Assembly (NCBI GenBank): GCA_963754645.1
Contig: CAVWGP010000004.1
Span: 930,001 to 994,000 of the forward strand
Direction: 5' to 3'
DNA length: 64,000 nucleotides
Origin: CAVWGP01 sp963754645
Lineage (GTDB): Bacteria; Pseudomonadota; Alphaproteobacteria; Bin65
A program made the position numbers and the translations under genes. The first letter of the stretch is position 1; each line of letters begins with the position of its first letter. The notes beneath the pieces are model-generated. The model was not told the DNA's origin and ran no database searches. It saw only the letters and a program-made list of their open reading frames with translations. Below are positions 52,763 through 61,806 of this stretch, one piece after another.

Positions 52763-53480
52763 ATGGGGAAGCCCGGCGGTCAGGGCAAGCGCGGGTTCAA
52801 GGCGCCGCGGCGCGAGGCCGTTCGCCTTAAGAAAGCAAAGAAGCTGTCGCTGAGTTCGCAAATCTGGCTGAAGCGCCAGCTCAACGACCCCTATGTCGCC
52901 GAGGCCAAGCGGCTGGGCTATCGCGCGCGTTCGGCCTTCAAGCTCATCGAGCTCGACGATCGCGTGAAGGTGCTGAAGCGCGGTCAACGCGTGGTCGATC
53001 TCGGCGCCGCGCCCGGCGGCTGGACGCAGGTTGCCGTCGAGCGGGCCGGGGCCGGCAAGCCCGGCGGCGGCCGCATCGTCGCCATCGACAAGGCCGCGAT
53101 GGCCGCGATCCCGGGCGCGACGGTTCTCCTGGGCGACATGACCGAGGACGCGGCCGCGGCCGCCGTGCGCGCGGCGCTGGGCGGCGCGGCGGATGTCGTG
53201 CTGAGCGATATGTCGCCCGCAACCGTCGGCCATGGTTACACCGATCACCTGCGCATCGTGGCGCTGGTCGAGGCCGCGGCACAATTCGCGCTCGAGAACC
53301 TGGCGCCCGGCGGCGCCTTCGTGGCCAAGGTCTTTTCGGGCGGCACGGAGCAGGTCTTGCTCGATCGCTTGAAGCGCGCCTTCGCCACCATCCGCCACGT
53401 CAAGCCGGCGGCGAGCCGCAAGGAGTTCGGCGGAGATTTACCTCGTGGCGACGGGATTTCGCGGCAACGCCGACGCCTGA
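52763..53480 (+). CDS. rlmE: 23S rRNA (uridine-2'-O) methyltransferase RlmE, frameshift near 3' end
   Basis: ATG 52763 starts a Lys/Arg-rich N-terminus. LKRQLNDPYVAEAKRLGYRA, RSAFKLIELDD (family Lys), VVDLGAAPGGWTQVAVE (SAM site), DVVLSDMSPATVGHGYTDHL (catalytic Asp) and GGAFVAKVFSGG (Lys) then follow. RlmE methylates U2552 of 23S rRNA. As read, the last residues diverge (KEFGGDLPRGDG). Removing one T at 53426-53427 restores SRKESAEIYLVATGFRG and a stop at 53478-53480. As written, the frame runs to 53494. Confidence 0.88.
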
Positions 53481-53490
53481 ACGGCGGCGA

Positions 53491-53934
53491 TTAACCCGCC
53501 GGCAGCGCGGCGATCCGTTGCTTCAATTCGTCGTCGGAGAGTTTGGTGAAATCCTTGTGTACTTCGCCGACAACCGTCTTTTGCGCCCCGTCGTTCAGCG
53601 CCGCGCGCAAATCGCCCAGGAATTTCGGCGGCGCGGCCAGGATCAGCCGCTGAAAAGCACGCTTCTCGGCGTGCTCGTTCAGATAGTCCGCGACCTCGTG
53701 CGCAAATTTGCGCTTCTCGCGCCGGATCGGGCCGTCGGCGTCGGTGAAGCTGTGGCGCGCCGTCGTGGCGCTTTCCTGCGTCTTGCCGGGCCCCTCGAAG
53801 CGGCCATGTTCGTAGGCGCCATCGTGACGGATCGTGGTCACGGTCTCGAATGCCGCGGTCGGCGCCGCCCATCGTTTGATGCGGGCGTGGCCGGCATCGG
53901 CGACGCAAATCCAGGTGATCGGCTTGGCTGGCAT
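53491..53934 (-). CDS. Host-attachment-protein family (PF10116-like)
   Basis: The 147-residue protein starts TWICVADAGHARIKRW, followed by EHGRFEGPGKTQESATTARH, FAHEVADYLNEHAEKRAFQR, LILAAPPKFLGDLRAALNDG and HKDFTKLSDDELKQRI. This is the pattern of the family named after an Agrobacterium attachment protein. The fold resembles release-factor eRF1 domain 1-type proteins. The physiological role is unclear despite the name. It converges on rlmE. Confidence 0.88.
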   Translation of the reverse strand: MPAKPITWICVADAGHARIKRWAAPTAAFETVTTIRHDGAYEHGRFEGPGKTQESATTARHSFTDADGPIRREKRKFAHEVADYLNEHAEKRAFQRLILAAPPKFLGDLRAALNDGAQKTVVGEVHKDFTKLSDDELKQRIAALPAG

Positions 53935-54014
53935 GGTTCGCACTCGTTGTGGCGACGCCATTAGGGCGCGGCTTCGCGGCGCGGCAAATGATTTGGATCA
54001 AGCGCCGGCCCGGG

Positions 54015-55251
54015 TCAGCGGATTTCTTCGCCCGTCATGCTGCTCAGCAGGTTGGCGGGCAGGCCTTGGCCGCGCAGGGCCTCGAGAATTTCGTGGACGT
54101 GCTGCGCGTCGCGAGTCTCGATCACGACATCGAGCTCGGCCATCTTGAGCGGCACGTCGTGGAACAGGCGCTGATGGTAGACCTCGACGATGTTGCCGCC
54201 GGCCTCGCCGATCAGATTGGCGACGCGGCCGAGGAGGCCGGGCTGGTCGGTGATGTCGACGCGGATGCGCACCAGGCGGCCGGAGCGGACGAGGCCGCGC
54301 ATCAGGATCGCGGAGAGCAGCCGCGCATCGATGTTGCCGCCCGAAATCACCACGCCCACGCGCTTGCCGGCGAAGCGCGCGCGATGCGCCAAGAGCGCCG
54401 CCAAGCCCGCGGCGCCGGCGCCCTCGACCACGGATTTTTCGATCTCGAGCATCAGCAGCACGGCGTTCTCAAGCGCGTGCTCGTCGACCAGCACGATGTC
54501 GCCGACGAGGTCCTTGACGATGACGCGCGTCATCTGGCCCGGCCGCTTGACGGCGATGCCCTCGGCCACGGTGACGCCGCCGGCGCGCGGTTCCTCGCCG
54601 CGCAGCACCTGCGACATGGCGGGGTAGAGCGTGGCCTCGACTCCGACGATGTCGATCGTTGGTTTCAGGGCTTTGGCCGCGATCGCGATGCCGGCGATCA
54701 AGCCGCCGCCGCCAACCGGCACCACGATAACGTCGAGCGCGGGATCGGCGCCGAGCATTTCGATGCCGATCGAACCTTGGCCGGCGACGATGGCGGGATC
54801 GTCATAGGGGTGGACGAAAACCAAGCCGCGGTCCTGGCACAGCCCATTGGCGCGGTCTTGCGCCTCGCTGAGGTCGGCGCCATGCAGCACGACTTCGGCG
54901 CCGTGCCGCTTGGTCTGCGCGATCTTGGTGAAGGGCGTGTCCTTCGGCATGACGATGACGGCCGGGAATGCCGAGGCGCTGGGCGTGATAGGCGACGCCT
55001 TGGGCGTGATTCCCCGCCGAGCACGCGATGACGCCGGCGCGCCGCTGCGCCGCGTCGAGCTGCAGCAGCTTGTTGAGCGCGCCGCGCTCCTTGAACGAGG
55101 CGGTGTATTGCAGGTTTTCGAATTTGAGAACCACGGTGCAGCCGCAAATTTCCGACAGTGTGCGCGACACCAGCAGCGGCGTGCGCGCCACGGCGCCGTC
55201 GATGCGCGCCGCCGCGGCGCGAATGTCCTCCATGGCGACCGGCAGCGTCAT
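54015..55251 (-). CDS. Threonine dehydratase with ACT domain, one frameshift
   Basis: The N-terminal part (from ATG 55251) has the PLP Lys motif YTASFKERGALNKLLQ and IACSAGNHAQGVAYHAQRLG. The second frame continues MPKDTPFTKIAQTKRHGAEV, VPVGGGGLIAGIAIAAKALK (phosphate-binding Gly loop) and a C-terminal ACT domain (IRVDITDQPGLLGRVANLIG). The halves join if one base is removed in a CCC run at 54964-54966 (restoring IPAVIVMPKDTP). The enzyme deaminates threonine to 2-oxobutyrate, and length and single ACT domain suit the catabolic TdcB/IlvA-short type. ATG 55251 overlaps the upstream acylase stop (ATGA). Confidence 0.87.
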
Positions 55252-57656
55252 CGCGCGGGCACCAATTCGATCGTGCCGGCGGCGCCTTTGTCAGCTTCGG
55301 CGCGCGTCGGCGCCAGGGTGACGAAACGCACGTCGCGCCAATCGGCGAGCATGTTGCCGTAAAACGGCGAGCGCGGATGGCCGGACGGGCCGGTCGAGAC
55401 GATGAAGCGCGATTTCGTCAGGTCGTCGAACGTGAAGATCGCGCGAACGCCGGCGCCGTGGCGCGCGGCAAAGGGCGCGCGGCTGTCGCGGATCCGCATG
55501 TCGGCGCGATTGATCGTGCGCCCGTCGCCGTCGGCCGGAATGCGCAGCGTGCCGAAATCGCTCATCAGCGGAATAAATGGGAAAATGCGGTGGCGCATCT
55601 CGGCGAAATGCTCGGCCCCCCACTGCCACTTGGCGGGATCGCCGCCGTGGCGGCGTTCGATCCAGTCCAGCGTGGCTTCGAGGCTTTCGGCGACGAGATC
55701 GTCGCAGCTCCGGCCCGGGCGCTTCGGATCGGCGCAGGCCTCGCGTTTGCGCGTCAGCACGTGCAGCACGATCTCGGGCGCCAGCGCATAATGCTCGGCC
55801 GCATGCTCGCCAAGCATGCTGTCGAAGATGCGCCGGCTCAGATTTGCGAGCCACGCCGTGAACAACAGCCCCTCGGGGCGGTCGCGCCGCATGGCGGCGG
55901 TCCAGCCGCGCAGCGTCGCCTGGGCCGCCTTGCCGCGCTCGCTCTTGGCCGGCACGGCGAGCAGCAGCGGCAGCAGATCCCGCGCCATCAGCGAAACATG
56001 GTCGCCCTGGATGCGCGCGAAATCCTCCCAGCCATGGGTGTTGGTTCCGGTCAACAGCGCCTCGATGCGCGCCGCGCGAAAATGATCGCCCCATTCGCGC
56101 GACAGGAAAAACGGATAGTCCCGGTTCACGACGCGATTGTTGGCGTTGACGATGAGGCCCTGCGCCGGATTGTAGAGCTGCGGCAGGCGCTCGAACGGGA
56201 TGAAACCGGTCCAGCCGTTCTCGCCAGTCCAGCCCGGCAGCGGCACGCTGCCATCGCCGGCTTTGCGGATCGGAATGCGGCCCGGCAGGTAATAGCCGAT
56301 ATTGCCGTCGACATCGGCGTAAACGAAATTCTGCGCCGGCGCCACGTATTTCGACAGCGCCGCGCGAAACTCGTCCCAATTGCGCGCGCGATTGAGATCG
56401 AGCAGCGCTTCCGCGGTCCGGTCGCCGGGTTCGAGCCACGCCGCGCGCAGCGCCAGGACTTGGCCCGGCTCCAGCTTGGGCATCTGCTTCGGATCCATCG
56501 CATCGTCGATCACCGGCCCGTGCCGCGTCTCGCGCACGGTCATGGTCACGTCGCTGCCGAGGCGGACGCGGATCGTTTCCTTGCGCGTCGCGAAGGGCTT
56601 CGGCCCCTCGGGCGTCAGATATTTGCCGGCATCGGCCGGATCGAGTTTCTCGATGAAAAGATCCTCGGCGTCGATATGCGGCGTGGTCAGGCCCCAGGCG
56701 ATGCGGCCATTGTGGCCGATAATGATGGCGGGAACGCCCGGCACCGTGGCGCCGGACAGAGTGAGTTCCGGCGTCTCGATGCGCACGAGGTACCACAGCG
56801 ACGGCGCATCGAACGACAAATGCGGATCGTTGGCGAGCAACGGCTTGCCGCTCGCCGTGCGCGTGCCGCTAACCACCCATTGATTGGAGGCGCCGCCGTC
56901 GCGCAACGCGCCGGGCAGCATGGCCCAAAACGCATCGGTGCCGAAATCGCCCGGCAGCGCGGCCCGGTCGCGCGTCACCGTCGTCGGCCCATCCTCGGGA
57001 TAGGGCGGAAAGAACGTTTCGGCGCGCGCGGCACCGGCCCGCTGCACGAGTTGCAGCCGCATCAATTCCTGGCGCCAGCCGGTCGAAAGACCGAGCGCCA
57101 TGAGCTTGCCCCAGACCAGCGAATCCGCCGGCTGCCACGGCTCCGGCGTTCCGATCAGCAGGAATTCCGGCGGCAAGTCCTCGCGCCGCTGCGCGAGATA
57201 GGCGTTCACGCCGGCGGTGTAGGCCACCAGGTTCCGCGTCGCTTCCGGGCCGAGATGGCGCTCGCTGTCTTGCGCCAGACGGTACAGGCCGAGCACGCGC
57301 ATCAGGCGGTCGAAGCGCACCGAGGAGCTGCCGGCGATTTCCGACATGCGCCCGGCGCCGATGCGGCGTTGCGCTTCCATCTGGAACAGGCGGTCTTGCG
57401 CGTGCACGAAGCCGAGCGCGAAGGACGCGTCCTCCATGTTTGCGGCATAGATATGCGGCACGCCCTTGCTGTCGCGCACGATCGAGACCGGCGCCGTGAT
57501 GCCCTTGATCTCGAAACGCCCGGTGAGCTGGGGCAGCGATGACGGCAGCCAGATTTCCAAGGCCGCCCAGCCGCCGAGGCCCGCCACGACGACGACGGCG
57601 GCGAGCCCCAGCGCGATGCGCAGCGTCCAGCGCAACGCGCCGCGCCACCGCCTCAT
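55248..57656 (-). CDS. Penicillin/acyl-homoserine-lactone acylase family Ntn-hydrolase
   Basis: The 802-residue precursor has an N-terminal membrane or signal segment (IALGLAAVVVVAGLGGWAAL), an alpha-chain region (RDSKGVPHIYAANMEDASFA, GFVHAQDRLFQMEAQRRIGA) and the self-cleavage site GGASNQWVVSG with nucleophile Ser257. The beta chain contains ANDPHLSFDAPSLWYLV and IVNANNRVVNRDYPFFLS. Family members hydrolyse amides, namely penicillins, acylated amino acids or quorum-sensing lactones, in the periplasm. It is encoded between a CoA-transferase and threonine dehydratase with four-base overlaps on both sides. The substrate is unknown. Confidence 0.92.
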   Translation of the reverse strand: MRRWRGALRWTLRIALGLAAVVVVAGLGGWAALEIWLPSSLPQLTGRFEIKGITAPVSIVRDSKGVPHIYAANMEDASFALGFVHAQDRLFQMEAQRRIGAGRMSEIAGSSSVRFDRLMRVLGLYRLAQDSERHLGPEATRNLVAYTAGVNAYLAQRREDLPPEFLLIGTPEPWQPADSLVWGKLMALGLSTGWRQELMRLQLVQRAGAARAETFFPPYPEDGPTTVTRDRAALPGDFGTDAFWAMLPGALRDGGASNQWVVSGTRTASGKPLLANDPHLSFDAPSLWYLVRIETPELTLSGATVPGVPAIIIGHNGRIAWGLTTPHIDAEDLFIEKLDPADAGKYLTPEGPKPFATRKETIRVRLGSDVTMTVRETRHGPVIDDAMDPKQMPKLEPGQVLALRAAWLEPGDRTAEALLDLNRARNWDEFRAALSKYVAPAQNFVYADVDGNIGYYLPGRIPIRKAGDGSVPLPGWTGENGWTGFIPFERLPQLYNPAQGLIVNANNRVVNRDYPFFLSREWGDHFRAARIEALLTGTNTHGWEDFARIQGDHVSLMARDLLPLLLAVPAKSERGKAAQATLRGWTAAMRRDRPEGLLFTAWLANLSRRIFDSMLGEHAAEHYALAPEIVLHVLTRKREACADPKRPGRSCDDLVAESLEATLDWIERRHGGDPAKWQWGAEHFAEMRHRIFPFIPLMSDFGTLRIPADGDGRTINRADMRIRDSRAPFAARHGAGVRAIFTFDDLTKSRFIVSTGPSGHPRSPFYGNMLADWRDVRFVTLAPTRAEADKGAAGTIELVPAR

Positions 57657-58849
57657 GACATGAACTCGCGCAGGATTTTCTCGCGGTCGCCGTCGAGCTC
57701 CGGCGCGCGCGGCCTGGTCTTGGGATCGGGGAAGGCGGAGAGCTTGATCGGGTTGCCGGCAAGGCGCAGCTCGCCGGCGACCGGATCGGTGAAACTCACC
57801 ACCATGTTGCGCGCAACAACCTGCGGATCGGCCAGCGCGCGATCGACGCTGTTGATCGGCCCGGCCGGCACGCCGGATTTTTCCAGCCGCGCGAGCAAGG
57901 CTTCGGTCGTCGCCTCGCGCGTCACCATCTCGATCTCAGCCTTGAGCGCGTCGTGGTGCTTGGTCCGCAGATCGTTGGATACGAACAGCGGATTTTGCAC
58001 CAGGTCGGGCCGCCCGAGCATGTCGCACAGCTTGACGAACAAAGCTTGGTTGCCGGCGGCGATGACGATATGGCCGTCCTGCGTCGCGAAAGCCTCGAAC
58101 GGCGTGATCGAGGGGTGGCGCGCGCCGAGCGGGCCGGGGACTTGGCCCGTCGTCACATAGCGCGCGATGGCGTTTTCGAGAATCGCGATCTGGCAATCGA
58201 GCATGCCGACATCGATCATCATGCCCTGGCCGGTCTGCGCGCGATGATAAAGCGCGGCGTTGATGCCGATCGCGGTGAAGAGGCCGGCGGTGATATCGCC
58301 GACGGAGGTGCCGACCCGCGTCGGCGGCCCGCCCGGATGGCCGGTGATCGACATGACGCCGCCCATGGCTTGGACCACCATGTCGTAGGCCGCGCGTTTG
58401 GCGTACGGACCGGTCTGGCCGAAACCCAACGTCGCGGCATAAATCAGCCGCGGATAGCGCTGGTGCAATGCCTCCCAGCCATAGCCAAGCTTGGCCAAAG
58501 TGCCGGCGCGATAGTTCTCGATGAGAATGTCGGATTTTGCCATAAGGTGCTCGAATATCGCACAATCTTCTTTATTCTTAAGATCGAGAGCGATGCTTTC
58601 CTTGCCGCGGTTGAGCGACATGAAATAGGCCGACTTGCCTTTGAGGAACGGCCCATAGCCGCGCGCATCGTCGCCGCTTCCGGGCGTCTCGATCTTGATC
58701 ACCCTGGCGCCGAGGTCGACCAGGATCATGGTGCAATAGGGCCCGGCAAGGACGCGGGTCATGTCGAGAACTGTAAGGCCGGTGAGGGGTCCGGCGGCTT
58801 TTTCTGTCGGCATGGGCAGGGCTTCAATATCGAGGTTCGCGCGCTTCAT
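57653..58849 (-). CDS. CaiB/BaiF family CoA-transferase (class III)
   Basis: From ATG 58849 (or 58813, MPTEKAAGPLTGLTVLDMTR) a ~398-residue enzyme with LAGPYCTMILVDLGARVIKI, SLNRGKESIALDLKNKEDCA, ENYRAGTLAKLGYGWEALHQ and the catalytic Asp in MMIDVGMLDCQIAILENAIA. It transfers CoA between carboxylic acids through an aspartyl-CoA thioester. It is first in a minus-strand operon with the acylase and threonine dehydratase. The frame stays open upstream into the truncated transposase, so the IS relic lies directly at the promoter position. Confidence 0.92.
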   Translation of the reverse strand: MKRANLDIEALPMPTEKAAGPLTGLTVLDMTRVLAGPYCTMILVDLGARVIKIETPGSGDDARGYGPFLKGKSAYFMSLNRGKESIALDLKNKEDCAIFEHLMAKSDILIENYRAGTLAKLGYGWEALHQRYPRLIYAATLGFGQTGPYAKRAAYDMVVQAMGGVMSITGHPGGPPTRVGTSVGDITAGLFTAIGINAALYHRAQTGQGMMIDVGMLDCQIAILENAIARYVTTGQVPGPLGARHPSITPFEAFATQDGHIVIAAGNQALFVKLCDMLGRPDLVQNPLFVSNDLRTKHHDALKAEIEMVTREATTEALLARLEKSGVPAGPINSVDRALADPQVVARNMVVSFTDPVAGELRLAGNPIKLSAFPDPKTRPRAPELDGDREKILREFMS

Positions 58850-58954
58850 AGCCCCTGATCGCGAATGGCACAACCGCGACTGGCGATACGCGGCAACGAT
58901 CACGCTTCGCGGACCGCGCGAGCCAATATCGCCATCCGTGGGGGCCGGACTCAG

Positions 58955-59533
58955 GCGCGCCCGTTTCACGGCTGTACGCTTGTGCTCGATGCCGAGCTGG
59001 GCCAGGGCGCGGCCGACCTGGGTCGGCGCCGCCCGCGCGATCCTGCCGCCGGCCTTGGCGGTCAGGAAATAGTGGCTGCCGCGATCGGTGTAGAGCGCGC
59101 AGAACAGCCCGCGGGCGGCGATCGTCTCAGCCAAGCCCAGGAAGCTCGACGCCGTGCCTTCCTCCTCGACCAGGACGGCCGAATAGATCTCGCTCGTCGC
59201 GTCGTCCAGGGTGACCACGAGATCGAGCTGGCGCTCGCTGCCCGGCAGCCAGGCGAAGCGCGAGCCGTCCTGGAACAGCAGCATGCCCGGCAGCGGCCGG
59301 CGCGGCCGCTTCTTGCGGTGCGCCGAGCGCCGCTCGGCCGGCCGCACCAAGCCCGCCGCGTGCAGCATCAGCTTGGTCACCGTGTAGCCGAGACGGTAGT
59401 TGTGCCGGCGCGTCAGCTGCTCGTGGAAATGCTTGACCGTGTGGTCCGCATAGCGCTCGCGATACAGCCGGCAGACCTCGTCCTTGACCGACGCCGGCGT
59501 CCGCTTGCCCGGCCCACATCTAGCATCTATCAT
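58955..59533 (-). mobile_element. Truncated ISNCY-type transposase
   Basis: The frame reads VKHFHEQLTRRHNYRLGYTV, LLFQDGSRFAWLPGSERQLD (first catalytic Asp), LVVTLDDATSEIYSAVLVEE, ALYTDRGSHYFLTAKAGGRI (second Asp) and PTQVGRALAQLGIEHKRTAV, where homology stops. The helix-turn-helix N-terminus and the final Glu-containing part are missing, so it is inactive. Downstream it runs in frame into the CoA-transferase gene. No terminal inverted repeats were identified. Confidence 0.8.
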
Positions 59534-59551
59534 AGTTGCCAGAGGTGACCC

Positions 59552-59903
59552 ATGACCCAACGCGTCTCCACCATGGAGGTCCGCGCGCGGATCGGCGACA
59601 TGCTGAACCGCGTCGCCCTGCGCCACGACGAATTCATCATCGAGCGGAAGGGCAAGCCGCTGGCGGCGCTGGTGCCGCTTGAGCGCCTCGAGCAGATGCG
59701 CGCCATCGCCCGCCGTCATGCGCTCGAACGTCATGGCGCGCCAAAAGTCGCGCCCGAAGGGCAGCGCGCTCACCATGGCGCGCCCGAAGGACCGCGCTCT
59801 CAACGATGCCCAAGTCGCGGCGTTGGCCGCGGAAGCCCGGCGCCACGCCCGCAAGCGCCCGCGTCGGCGCCCGCGCCGCGCGGCCCGCTCAGCCGGGAAA
59901 TGA
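59552..59903 (+). CDS. Phd/YefM-type antitoxin, one frameshift
   Basis: The N-terminal domain reads STMEVRARIGDMLNRVALRH then DEFIIERKGKPLAALVPLER, a Phd fold. As read, the frame continues into the toxin gene as one 258-residue fusion. If one base is removed at ~59727-59730, the antitoxin continues VMARQKSRPKGSALTMARPK and ALNDAQVAALAAEARRHARK to TGA 59901-59903, overlapping the toxin start (ATGA). The latter is the normal toxin-antitoxin layout, so the fusion is probably not real. Confidence 0.7.
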
Positions 59904-60328
59904 GCCGGCCGCGCGCCGTCCTCGATGCCAACGTCTATGTCAGCGCGCTGCTGCGTCCCGCGGGCCCACCCGGCCGGATCGTCGAGCGCTTGCTGCGCGA
60001 CGCGGCGTTCGAGCTCGTGGTTTCGCCCCCGATCGCGGCCGAGGTATTGCGCGTGCTCGCCTATCCCAAGCTCCGGCGCTACTATCGCGCCGGCGTCGAT
60101 CCGCTTCTGTGGTTCGAGGACATTCTTGTGCTTGCCGATTTCGTCTCGGGCGAGCGCGCGATCCCGCGCCTCGCGGCCGATCCCGACGACGACAAATACA
60201 TCGCCGCCGCCCTCGAAGGTCGCGCGGGCTTCGTCGTGACAGGCGACGCCGCACTATTGGCGGTCGGCGTTTATGAGGATGTGCGCGTCATCGGCCCGCG
60301 CGGATTCCTTGGCGTCCTTGGTCCATAG
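59900..60328 (+). CDS. PIN-domain toxin
   Basis: ATG 59900 gives MSRPRAVLDANVYVSALLRP (first acidic residue), FELVVSPPIAAEVLRVLAYP (Glu), RLAADPDDDKYIAAALEGRA and GFVVTGDAALLAV (Asp pair), a COG1569-type PIN nuclease of 142 residues. It is the second PIN toxin of the window and only distantly related to the one at 50661. It is placed next to a truncated transposase in a small accessory island. Confidence 0.85.
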   Translation: MSRPRAVLDANVYVSALLRPAGPPGRIVERLLRDAAFELVVSPPIAAEVLRVLAYPKLRRYYRAGVDPLLWFEDILVLADFVSGERAIPRLAADPDDDKYIAAALEGRAGFVVTGDAALLAVGVYEDVRVIGPRGFLGVLGP

Positions 60329-60371
60329 TGGGGCCAATCCTGACACATGCGAAGCCATGTCGAAATCGTCG

Positions 60372-60452
60372 ATGACAATGACCAGCCGCGATCGCGTGCC
60401 CAATCCGCATCCGGGCGAGATTCTCCTGGAATTGCAGGGACAAAATACTTAA
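60372..60452 (+). pseudogene. HigA-like antitoxin fragment
   Basis: ATG 60372 opens 26 codons: SRDRVPNPHPGEILLELQGQ then NT and TAA. The R-x-P-x-PHPGEIL signature is the N-terminus of XRE/HigA antitoxins. The helix-turn-helix that should follow is absent, so this is a remnant of a HigBA-type module. Otherwise 60329-60751 contains only the palindromic elements below. Confidence 0.5.
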
Positions 60453-60581
60453 CTCGTACCACCGCGTGTGTCATGCGTATTTAGTCGTCATGTGGCGATT
60501 TCAACGGCGGCGCGAATGACGTATTGGACTGCACCCCTCGGGTGAGACACGAAAATTAGGGACAGGTTGCGATGACCGCCA

Positions 60582-60676
60582 TCTGGGGCCGCTGCGCAGC
60601 GGCCCCAGACGGCGGCAAGTTTGCTTCGTACGCGGCCGGCGGCCGTAAAGTGGACCCCATCGGTGGGACCACTTTA
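60582..60676. repeat. Perfect 28-bp palindrome and an adjacent imperfect inverted repeat
   Basis: At 60582-60609 tctggggccgctgc is followed immediately by its exact complement gcagcggccccaga, with no loop. At 60648-60676 aaagtggaccc faces gggaccacttt with one mismatch. Both lie between toxin-antitoxin remnants and a nuclease gene and look like mobile-element ends or recombination scars. I cannot assign them to a named IS. Confidence 0.55.
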
Positions 60677-60751
60677 TCTTGCCCCCGATGGTCATAAACC
60701 TTAGGGTACGCGCTGGAGAAGCGTTCTCAAATCAGAGTTGCGCGAGGTGGC

Positions 60752-61622
60752 ATGAAGACCAGCGCGCTGAGCTTGGGCCCAAAGGACCTCAGCAGAGCGT
60801 TCCTTAGGGACGTAACCAGCCATTACGTGTATTTGCTTCGGCGCCCGGACGGTCGCCCGTTCTATGTTGGCAAAGGCATCGGATACCGTGTTTTTTCGCA
60901 CGAGATGGAAGCAAGGCATCAGAACGAACACGAACTCAAATGCCCACAAATTGAACGTCATCCGGGCGATTAGGCGTGCTGGCGCGTCTGTCATGTATGA
61001 AATCGATCTTCTAACCATGGACGAGGACGCCGCGTACGAACGAGAAGCCGAACTGATTGGAGGCTTCAAGCGGCTCCACGAAGGGGGGCCATTGACCAAC
61101 TTGCATCCTGGTGGCGGGTCCATCGCTGGCATGGCCCCGATTTCTAGGGAGCGCCACACAGCGACGCTCGGAGGCATTCCGGACGACAATCCTGATAGGG
61201 CAACGCTGAATCGGTTTGTGCTTGGCATTGGTAAGATGGGCTCCATTGTCGTAAAGCCGCTGGCACAATTTAGACCGCGACGAACGCAGTCTTGGCCCAC
61301 GCGAACAATGGGGCCGACATTGCGAACGGCAGTTGCCCTCGTTGCATCTGCGGCCGCAAAAGGGATCATGATGGATGGGCCGTGTCGGATTCCTCGTCGT
61401 GTTGAGGTCAATGGAGTGCAGGGATTTGTAGAAAATGGAGTGGCGTGCGGTGTCGTGATGAGTCGGATGGGTACGCTGGTCCCGGCTGACGATGCTGCCG
61501 ATGAGATTTTTGAGTTGACGGCCGAACAGGCGCGGACCGCGGTTGGAATGGTCGGACTCAGGAAGTGCGTCGATCTGGGTATTTTGCCCCCAAATTTCTT
61601 GTCCGCGAAATCGGGCGTATAG
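60752..61622 (+). CDS. GIY-YIG nuclease-domain protein, one frameshift
   Basis: The start (ATG 60752) leads to the domain signature HYVYLLRRPDGRPFYVGKGI and GYRVFSHEMEARHQNEHELK. After removal of one C in CCC at 60943-60945, the second frame continues HKLNVIRAIRRAGASVMYEI, YEREAELIGGFKRLHEGGPL and TNLHPGGGS. The GIY, YIG-equivalent (YVGKG), Arg and Glu of the nuclease fold are visible. A ~150-residue C-terminal region (GPCRIPRRVEVNGVQGFVEN) is not recognised. Such proteins occur in mobile islands. A defence or homing role is possible but unproven. Confidence 0.7.
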
Positions 61623-61806
61623 GGCGGGCAAGTTACCGCGCTCGGCCGCGGCCTCGACGAGAAGACGATCAAATCAGCGACGCGCCCTCAATTACCGAGC
61701 CGAGGAGCGCGCTTGGCCCCCGGCGCCGCGCACCAAGTGCTTGGTCGGCGCCCGAAGACTTGCTAATCTGCGCGCCGTGTCAACCTTGATCAGCGGAGGC
61801 GGATCG

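Noticed and set aside
53949..55031. Plus-strand 360-codon frame opposite threonine dehydratase
   Set aside because: The PLP and ACT motifs lie on the minus strand. The plus frame has no domain and is rich in His/Asp/Arg from antisense codons.
55158..57542. Plus-strand 794-codon frame opposite the acylase
   Set aside because: The acylase shows signal segment, nucleophile Ser and family motifs on the minus strand. The plus frame is its shadow.
57653..59854. 733-residue transposase-CoA-transferase fusion protein
   Set aside because: The frame is continuous, but the junction segment is non-homologous to either family and the CoA-transferase has its own start at 58849 or 58813. A chance read-through of an IS relic is more likely.
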